Of a DNA stretch of 7,912 nucleotides, positions 1 to 5,283 are shown piece after piece; position 1 is the stretch's first letter; the number at the start of each line of letters is the position of its first letter. The notes beneath the pieces are model-generated. The model was not told the DNA's origin. It did not search any database and worked only from the letters and a program-made list of their open reading frames with translations. The stretch comes from Cellulomonadaceae bacterium (GTDB lineage Bacteria > Actinomycetota > Actinomycetes > Actinomycetales > Cellulomonadaceae), in the NCBI GenBank assembly GCA_031282935.1, contig JAITCS010000098.1, forward strand, positions 1-7,912, in the 5' to 3' direction. The position numbers were made by a program, and so were the translations under genes.

Positions 1-1743
1 AATGGTGATGGTGGTACGCCCAGCCGTGAGCGCTTCTATCGCTCGCCCGATGCGCACTTCGGTGGCTGGGTCCACCGCGCTCGTGGCCTCATCGAGCACC
101 AAGAGTTCCGGTTCGGCGGCTGCCGCTCGGGCGAGCGCGACCAGTTGCCGCTCCCCGGCACTCAAGGAGTCCCCGCGCTGGCCTACGTCTGTTTCCATGC
201 CATTTGGTAATTCCGCGATCCAATCACCTAAACCTAAATTGACAAAAATGGTTTCCACTTCACTATTTGATAGCTTACTTCTGGCCCCGTATTTGACGTT
301 GTCTGCAATAGTGCCCTCAAACAAGAACCCTTCTTGCGGCACTAAAATAATGTGTTCGCGTAACTCCTTTAGACTCAAATCCTTGAGGTCAATACCATCT
401 AGCAGCACCCTACCCTCGGTTGGGTCAAGCAGACGGCAAGCCAATTTCGCTAAAGTGGTTTTTCCGCCTCCGGTTTGCCCCACGATAGCGATTCGTTTTC
501 GCGCTGGCAAGAGCAGATTTACGTCCGCTAAAGCATAACGAACGTCGTTTGCCCCGTTTTTTACGCCGTCTTTTGTGGCGGTATTCGGGTGTTCCTCCAC
601 TACAACGGCTTCTACTCCGTCTGGGTGTTCCTCATCTTTGGTGAGTTCTGGGTCTGCTTGCGGGTAGGCATACCAGACTTGGTCGAAATAGATTTCGCCT
701 TTACCTGCCGCTGGCCAATTAGTCGGTTTGGCAGGTTCGCCAATATCTATTGGGGTTTCCACGATTGCGATAACCCGCCGCCACCCCGCTAAGGCGCTTT
801 GCAGTTCATTTAGGATTTCCGTGGCTAACTGCACTGGGCCGGTAAATAATTGCACCAAGAACAAGAAAGCCACCACTTGACCAGCGGACATCCCGCCCGC
901 CATGCCGATTCGGGTGCCAACTACAACCACGGCCGCCAAAGTCAGGTTTGAGCACAGATTACCGGCTGTGAAAGTGGAGGCCACCAGCATTTGCGCGCGG
1001 CCTTGGGATTGCCGCGAGTGTTCAATCGCCCGGTCTATTCGGCGCAACGCGCGGGCCCCCACCCCATATGCCCGCACAGTTTCGGCGCCCACTACCGTTT
1101 CGGAAATTGCGCCCAACAGTAACCCGGTTTGCTGCCGCACTGTAAGATATGCGGCGCGCACGCGCGGAGAAGTCAGCCTGAATATCAGAAATAGCGGAAT
1201 GAAACAGGCCCAGACCACGAGGGTGAGCCGCACCGAAAATGTGAGCATCAATATCGAAGAAACCAACAACTGCAACGCCGACACCACTAACATAATGCCG
1301 CCCCATTGCATGAATTGGGATATGGTATCCACGTCAGAGGTGACGCGGGAAACTAATGCGCCTCGACTTTCGGTGTTTTGGGTTAATACCGATAATTCAT
1401 GAATATGGCGAAAAGCTCGAATCCGCAGCGTGGCCAAACCAGCCTCAGTGCGCGCAATCAGCCTAAAGTTCATTGCCGAACTACAGATTGCAGCCCCAAG
1501 TAACACTGCTAATGCCACGCCAGCCTGCCGTAAAGCAACCCCAAAATCGGGGCCGCCTGCCCCTAAAATACCATCGTCAATTATCTGTTGCACCGTAATG
1601 GGAACAACGGTGCGCCCCACCGAAGCTCCAATGGCTAACAGCAATGTTACCCACAAACCACGGCTAATCTCGGGGCTAATTTGAAAGCCCCTGCGCACGG
1701 TGGCTACTGTGCCTAATTGGCTCGCGCTGGCTATTGTGGACAT
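1..1743 (-). CDS. ABC exporter half-transporter, catalytic-type NBD (C-terminus cut by window)
   Basis: This is one half of an export-type ABC transporter: an N-terminal membrane domain fused to an ATP-binding domain. I translated it from ATG at 1743; 581 codons stay open to base 1. Hydrophobic stretches at about 32-50, 74-92, 148-170, 172-190, 260-280 and 287-303 fit six membrane helices. The NBD shows Walker A GQTGGGKTT (422-430), Q-loop VPQEGFLF, a variant signature LSAGE (527-531) and Walker B LLVLDEATSAVD with catalytic Glu552. The sequence stops just before the expected H-switch histidine. Residues 361-400 form an acidic insertion not usual at this point of the fold. The start lies 3 bp after the stop of the neighbouring ABC gene, so the two are very probably co-translated and pair as a heterodimer. 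LSAGE is the usual mark of the degenerate ATP site in such pairs. The substrate cannot be read from sequence; 'multidrug' labels for such pairs are by homology only. Confidence 0.93.
   Translation of the reverse strand, partial: MSTIASASQLGTVATVRRGFQISPEISRGLWVTLLLAIGASVGRTVVPITVQQIIDDGILGAGGPDFGVALRQAGVALAVLLGAAICSSAMNFRLIARTEAGLATLRIRAFRHIHELSVLTQNTESRGALVSRVTSDVDTISQFMQWGGIMLVVSALQLLVSSILMLTFSVRLTLVVWACFIPLFLIFRLTSPRVRAAYLTVRQQTGLLLGAISETVVGAETVRAYGVGARALRRIDRAIEHSRQSQGRAQMLVASTFTAGNLCSNLTLAAVVVVGTRIGMAGGMSAGQVVAFLFLVQLFTGPVQLATEILNELQSALAGWRRVIAIVETPIDIGEPAKPTNWPAAGKGEIYFDQVWYAYPQADPELTKDEEHPDGVEAVVVEEHPNTATKDGVKNGANDVRYALADVNLLLPARKRIAIVGQTGGGKTTLAKLACRLLDPTEGRVLLDGIDLKDLSLKELREHIILVPQEGFLFEGTIADNVKYGARSKLSNSEVETIFVNLGLGDWIAELPNGMETDVGQRGDSLSAGERQLVALARAAAAEPELLVLDEATSAVDPATEVRIGRAIEALTAGRTTITI
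544..663 (-). other. Acidic insertion in the ABC NBD with a 12-residue repeated motif
   Basis: Residues 361-400 of the ABC protein at 1-1743 separate the first NBD strand (IYFDQVWYAYP) from RYALADVNLLLP, where related exporters usually have only a few residues. The stretch is rich in Glu, Asp and Lys. The tetrapeptide EEHP occurs at 371-374 and 383-386, exactly 12 codons apart. At the DNA level an 11-bp direct repeat, gggtgttcctc on the plus strand, sits at 587-597 and 623-633. I infer a surface loop that grew by local duplication. Frame is kept on both sides, so this is not a frameshift. Confidence 0.6.
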
Positions 1744-1746
1744 AAG

Positions 1747-3585
1747 TTATCTGCCCCGCCCTGAGCGCGCCGATAACCTACGCTTGGCTTCAGTTTCATA
1801 AGCGGTGGCAATGGCGTGGAAACCAGGATCATTTGCCAGCAAATCGGCTGGAGTACCTTGGGCCATAAGGTTACCGTTTTCCAAATACAAAACCCAATCC
1901 GATGCGGTAATTGAACTCATGCGATAAGCCACAATAATTACCGTAGTCTTTGAGGCCGCTAATCCCTCGATAATTTCTGCCTCTGTTTTTGGGTCCACTG
2001 CCGAAGTGGCGTCATCCAAAACCAATAATCTTGGCTGGCGATAAAGCGCTCGCGCAATCGCAATGCGTTGGCGTTGTCCGCCTGACAAGTTCGCGCCTCG
2101 CTCCCCCAATTTAGCCTCCAACCCGCCGGAGAGCGCGGCCACCACGTCGTCCACTCGGGCCGCGCGCAACGCCGCCCACACCCGTTCGTCGTCCTCGTCT
2201 TGGGCAGAGTTCGGATCGCCGGAGTCAACCAGGGTGACGTTCCCACGCACGGTGTCCTCGAAAATGAAAGGCTGCTGGCTGGCGTACCCAACCTGCGGCA
2301 ACCGGGCCAGGTCGCGCAAATCCACCCCGTCAAACAGAATCCTGCCGCTGGTGGGGTCGAACATTCGGGTCAGCAGCGAGGCGAGGGTTGTCTTGCCGCA
2401 ACCCGTCGGCCCCACAATGGCGGTGATTTGGCCGGGGGGAATGGCGGCACTGATTTCGCAGAGAATAGGTAAATCGGAAATTGTGAAACTGACATCGGAT
2501 AAAGTGACCGCGATTCCGGGCCCATTTCGCGGCAATTCTTGCCTACCGTGCGGAATCTCGTCCGGGTCATCTATCACCTCTGCGAGCCGACCGCGCCCCA
2601 CCAACCCTTGCGGCAGCCCGGTGAGCACCCAGCCGAATGACCGCACGGGCACCGAAAGCAGCATCATTAGGTACGCCGCCGAAACCACCTCCCCCACCTG
2701 AATGTCGCCCAGCGTGGCGCGCCACACCCCCACCAGCAGCACCAATAGGGTTGCAATGCTGGGCAGAAAGTCAATTACGGGGTCAAAGAGAGCTTTGATT
2801 TGCCCTACCTTGATCGCTTTCTTTTGCAGCGACAGTGAAACTCCCGCGAACTTAGCCTCTTCAAGGTCTGCCACACCCATGGATTTGACCAGCAGCGCTG
2901 CGTCGAAAGATTCGTGCGCGACGTCGGCAAGTTCTGCGCGCGCTTCTTGCGCGTTAGTGACGGCTGGGGACATGCGACGCGAAAATATAGCGTTAGCGCC
3001 GATCATTATTGGCAGCATGACGAAGGCAGCTAAGGCCAGCCACGGGTCGGTGAGCAGCAAGGACACGGCCGCCACTGCGAACATTACCACCACCCCGAGC
3101 GCGAATGGCAGCGCATTGAACACTTGGACAGCCGATTCCACATCGGTGGCGGCGTGGGCAAGTAGGGTGCCAGTGGGGTGGCTACGGTGCCAGGAAACCG
3201 GCAGCCTGATGTACGCCTCGGCCAGGCGGCGCCGGTGGCTGGCCATCAAATCAACCACCCCCCAACCAGCCCAGACGCGCCGACCCCAAATCCCAAACGC
3301 CAGGGTGAGGGCGCAGGCGATGATGAGGGCGGCACCCTGCCCTATGCGCGCCCCGACTTGCGTGCCGAGGTCGCCCGCTATGGCAGGCACCACCACGTTG
3401 TCAGTAGCCCAGCCGACTGCCCTGGACACCGCCACTGTTGCGGCCCCGAATATGGCCGAAGCTCCGACCGCCAAAATGTATATTCGCGGGAACTCGGCCA
3501 TGCCTCGGCCCATTAGTTGCAGCGATTGTCGAAATTTGCCTCCGTGCAATCCAAAAGGGCGGGGGCTTTGCGCGCGCGCGTTCAC
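1747..3585 (-). CDS. ABC exporter half-transporter, degenerate-site NBD
   Basis: A 612-residue export-type ABC half-transporter in the inner membrane. About six hydrophobic segments (near 34-56, 82-103, 157-178, 182-200, 272-290 and 297-318) precede a complete NBD. Motifs: Walker A GPTGCGKTT (392-400), Q-loop glutamine at 437 (YASQQPF), canonical LSGGQ (500-504), Walker B LLVLDDATSAVD (520-531). The catalytic Glu after Walker B is Asp525, and the switch His of the usual VAHR motif is Tyr554 (VAYR). Both changes mark the non-hydrolysing site of heterodimeric exporters; the intact LSGGQ would serve the partner's active site. The start is GTG, overlapping the prcA stop as GTGA. No convincing ribosome site sits at the right distance, so reinitiation after prcA is likely. 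ATGs at residues 25 and 29 are alternative starts. The next gene begins 3 bp after the stop. The transported substrate is unknown. Confidence 0.93.
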   Translation of the reverse strand: MNARAQSPRPFGLHGGKFRQSLQLMGRGMAEFPRIYILAVGASAIFGAATVAVSRAVGWATDNVVVPAIAGDLGTQVGARIGQGAALIIACALTLAFGIWGRRVWAGWGVVDLMASHRRRLAEAYIRLPVSWHRSHPTGTLLAHAATDVESAVQVFNALPFALGVVVMFAVAAVSLLLTDPWLALAAFVMLPIMIGANAIFSRRMSPAVTNAQEARAELADVAHESFDAALLVKSMGVADLEEAKFAGVSLSLQKKAIKVGQIKALFDPVIDFLPSIATLLVLLVGVWRATLGDIQVGEVVSAAYLMMLLSVPVRSFGWVLTGLPQGLVGRGRLAEVIDDPDEIPHGRQELPRNGPGIAVTLSDVSFTISDLPILCEISAAIPPGQITAIVGPTGCGKTTLASLLTRMFDPTSGRILFDGVDLRDLARLPQVGYASQQPFIFEDTVRGNVTLVDSGDPNSAQDEDDERVWAALRAARVDDVVAALSGGLEAKLGERGANLSGGQRQRIAIARALYRQPRLLVLDDATSAVDPKTEAEIIEGLAASKTTVIIVAYRMSSITASDWVLYLENGNLMAQGTPADLLANDPGFHAIATAYETEAKRRLSARSGRGR

Positions 3586-4481
3586 GGCGAACCGCTATCA
3601 GCCTCAACATTACCTTCGGCTGCTGGCTGGTCGGGGCCGGGCTCGGCGCTGCTTACTGCGACCTCGGGGGCATTATCCGGTTCGGGGGCGCCATGGTGAC
3701 CGCTCAACGCATCGGTGACCACACTGGGTAACGCCGCGCCGACGAGGCGCCGGAACTTTCGCCGCACCCGGTCGCGCTCCAGCACCGCGATTTCCAGGTT
3801 TCGGGGCAGGATTTCGTGGGTGTCCGCTTCCTGTTGGGTGCCGGTTGATTTCCCCTGCGCCGCAGGGGTGTGCGGTTCGGTGGCATGGGAACCGGTGGCA
3901 TGAGATTCGGGGGCGCCAATCCGCAAGGTTTCGATCGCGGTAATCAGCGCATTGTCGAGGGTCGCAGCCGGGTCAAACGAGTTACTCAGATGGTCGCGCA
4001 GAAATTCGGCGTTCGCCCCCATCACTACAAATCCGGGTTCGTCAGCCACCGAACCGTCATATGAGAGCCGATAAATCTGATCCTCGTCCGGGGTAGCGCC
4101 CACTTCGGCAACCACGATTTCGACTTCCATGGGTTTCGGGTCGGTGGTGAAACTTGAGCCCAGCATTTGGGCGTAGGCGTTCGCAAGCCCGCGCGCAGCC
4201 ACATCGCTTCTGTCATACGCATAACCTCGCATGTCGGCATAACGAACCCCGGTCACGCGCAGCTTTTCAAACTCATTGTACTTGCCAACTGCGGCGAACC
4301 CGATTCGGTCATATATTTCAGCGATTTTATGCAACGACCTCGAAACGTTCTCAGTGACAAATAGAATACCGTTATCATATTGCATTACGATAACTGGGCG
4401 ACCGCGCGCAACCCCTTTCCGCGCGAAATCAGCGCGATCCTTCATCAACTGTTCTGGGGAAACATAAACTGGCATATTCAT
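3582..4481 (-). CDS. prcA: Proteasome subunit alpha
   Basis: The alpha subunit of the actinobacterial 20S proteasome. Alpha rings cap the catalytic beta rings and control substrate entry. From memory it aligns along its length with Mycobacterium tuberculosis PrcA: start MNMPVYVSPEQL (Mtb MSFPYFISPEQ), VSRSLHKIAEIYDRIGFAA (46-64), GKYNEFEKLR, MRGYAYDRSDV, and YDGSVADEPGFVVMG (141-155). Lys52 matches the conserved pocket lysine that receives C-terminal tails of activator ATPases, so docking of a regulator looks preserved. At 299 residues it is about 50 longer than the roughly 248-residue Mtb protein. The excess is an insertion around 190-224, with HAT repeats, and an acidic Pro/Ala/Glu-rich tail after about 259. 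The ATG at 4481 lies one base after the prcB stop and has an AGGGGAA ribosome site. The stop overlaps the following ABC gene by 4 bp. Confidence 0.96.
   Translation of the reverse strand: MNMPVYVSPEQLMKDRADFARKGVARGRPVIVMQYDNGILFVTENVSRSLHKIAEIYDRIGFAAVGKYNEFEKLRVTGVRYADMRGYAYDRSDVAARGLANAYAQMLGSSFTTDPKPMEVEIVVAEVGATPDEDQIYRLSYDGSVADEPGFVVMGANAEFLRDHLSNSFDPAATLDNALITAIETLRIGAPESHATGSHATEPHTPAAQGKSTGTQQEADTHEILPRNLEIAVLERDRVRRKFRRLVGAALPSVVTDALSGHHGAPEPDNAPEVAVSSAEPGPDQPAAEGNVEADSGSP
3852..3868. repeat. Perfect 17-bp hairpin inside prcA
   Basis: CCCCTGCG, one base, then CGCAGGGG: an exact inverted repeat inside the prcA coding sequence, within the insertion at residues 190-224 (around 205-210). 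It could form a tight GC-rich hairpin in the mRNA. No U-run follows it in the transcript, and prcA and the ABC genes are tightly packed downstream, so I do not call it a terminator. Confidence 0.7.
3876..3905 (-). repeat. Two 15-bp direct repeats in prcA encoding SHAT(G/E) motifs
   Basis: Two adjacent 15-bp units, 3876-3890 and 3891-3905, share the core cggtggcatg on the plus strand. In frame they give the repeated peptide SHATG and SHATE (residues 193-202). They lie in the linker insertion that is much shorter in the Mycobacterium protein, which suggests it grew by slippage. Confidence 0.7.
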
Positions 4482-4482
4482 T

Positions 4483-5283
4483 TTAGTTCCCCTGCTCAGT
4501 GACGATTGGCGCTGGGCTGGTCAGTTCCAGCCCGTTGTAGCCTCGGCTCGTGCGCGCTAGCTCTTCAAATTCTGTGCGCTCAGTAACGATTTGGGCGGTG
4601 ATTTGCGCTAAATCCGCTTCCGGCACTCGCACATAACCGTCCTTGTCAATGGTGGCCACCACGGGATAAACGTTGCGCATTTGATCCGGGCCGCCTGTTC
4701 CAGCATCATCATCGGCAGCATCGAATAAAGCTTCTACCGCTATTTCCACTGCTTTTTGCTTTGTCAGATTTGGCCGCCACAATTTCTTGAGTGACCCTTT
4801 GGCGTGGACGCCGCCCGAGCCGGTTTGATGATAACCGTGCTCTTCATAACGACCGCCAACGGCGTCGTAAGAGAATATCCGCCCAATGCCGCGATCAAGA
4901 TCAAAGCCCACAAACATCGGGATGACAACGAAACCGCGCATAGCCATTCCGATATTAGATTTCAACAAAGCGGCTAACCTGTTTGCTTTACCATCCAAAG
5001 AAAGCAGCGAGCCTTCGATTTTTTCATAGTGCTCTAGTTCGAGTTGAAATAGCCGAGCCGCTTCAGTTCCCATTCCCGCCGAGCCGGATATCCCGAGCGC
5101 TGAGTACGCGTCCGCTGGGAATATTTTTTCCATTTCCCGATGCGCAATGCGCAGGCCGACAGTGGCTCGCCGGTCCCCCGCGATTAACACACCTTGGTCA
5201 TAAATGATTGCCAAAATCGTGGTGGCGTGCGGAACTTGATCCGCAAATCCGTTCCCCGCCGCCTGCATCATCTCAGGATTCAT
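4483..5283 (-). CDS. prcB: Proteasome subunit beta (Thr protease precursor)
   Basis: The catalytic beta subunit of the 20S proteasome, an N-terminal-nucleophile hydrolase that becomes active after cleaving its own propeptide. The precursor is 266 residues. The mature N-terminus should be Thr21, in VPHA/TTILAI. With that as Thr1, the family's active-site residues fall correctly: Asp17 (AGDRRAT), Lys33 (REMEKIF) and Gly47 (GISGSAG). Later family landmarks are LELEHYEKIEG, GSGGVHAKGSLKKL and ALFDAADDDAGTGGPD. I chose ATG 5283 because GGAGG sits five bases upstream. The frame stays open to 5508, but that part lies antisense-free inside trmI in another frame, has atypical Arg-rich composition and is not expected to be translated. 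The start overlaps the trmI stop by 11 bp. The propeptide of 20 residues is short beside the 57 of Mtb PrcB, and residue -1 is Ala rather than the usual Gly. Confidence 0.96.
   Translation of the reverse strand: MNPEMMQAAGNGFADQVPHATTILAIIYDQGVLIAGDRRATVGLRIAHREMEKIFPADAYSALGISGSAGMGTEAARLFQLELEHYEKIEGSLLSLDGKANRLAALLKSNIGMAMRGFVVIPMFVGFDLDRGIGRIFSYDAVGGRYEEHGYHQTGSGGVHAKGSLKKLWRPNLTKQKAVEIAVEALFDAADDDAGTGGPDQMRNVYPVVATIDKDGYVRVPEADLAQITAQIVTERTEFEELARTSRGYNGLELTSPAPIVTEQGN
4487..4493 (-). promoter_or_regulatory. Ribosome binding site of prcA
   Basis: The coding strand reads AGGGGAA about 5 bases before ATG at 4481. It lies inside the last codons of prcB, whose TAA stop is one base from the prcA start, so prcA translation is coupled to prcB but also has its own ribosome site. 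Confidence 0.65.

Noticed and set aside
2..538. Plus-strand open frame of 178 codons at the left edge
   Set aside because: Antisense to the Walker A to Walker B part of the second ABC gene; composition is Ser-rich and shows no domain.
2702..3718. Long plus-strand open frame (338 codons) opposite the first ABC gene
   Set aside because: It lies wholly antisense to a gene with all ABC motifs, has Ala/Ser/Arg/Thr-rich composition with no recognisable domain, and reflects the GC-rich third positions of the real gene.
3852..3868. Rho-independent terminator after prcB-prcA
   Set aside because: The hairpin is inside the prcA coding sequence, has only about a 1-3 base loop and is not followed by a U-run in the transcript.
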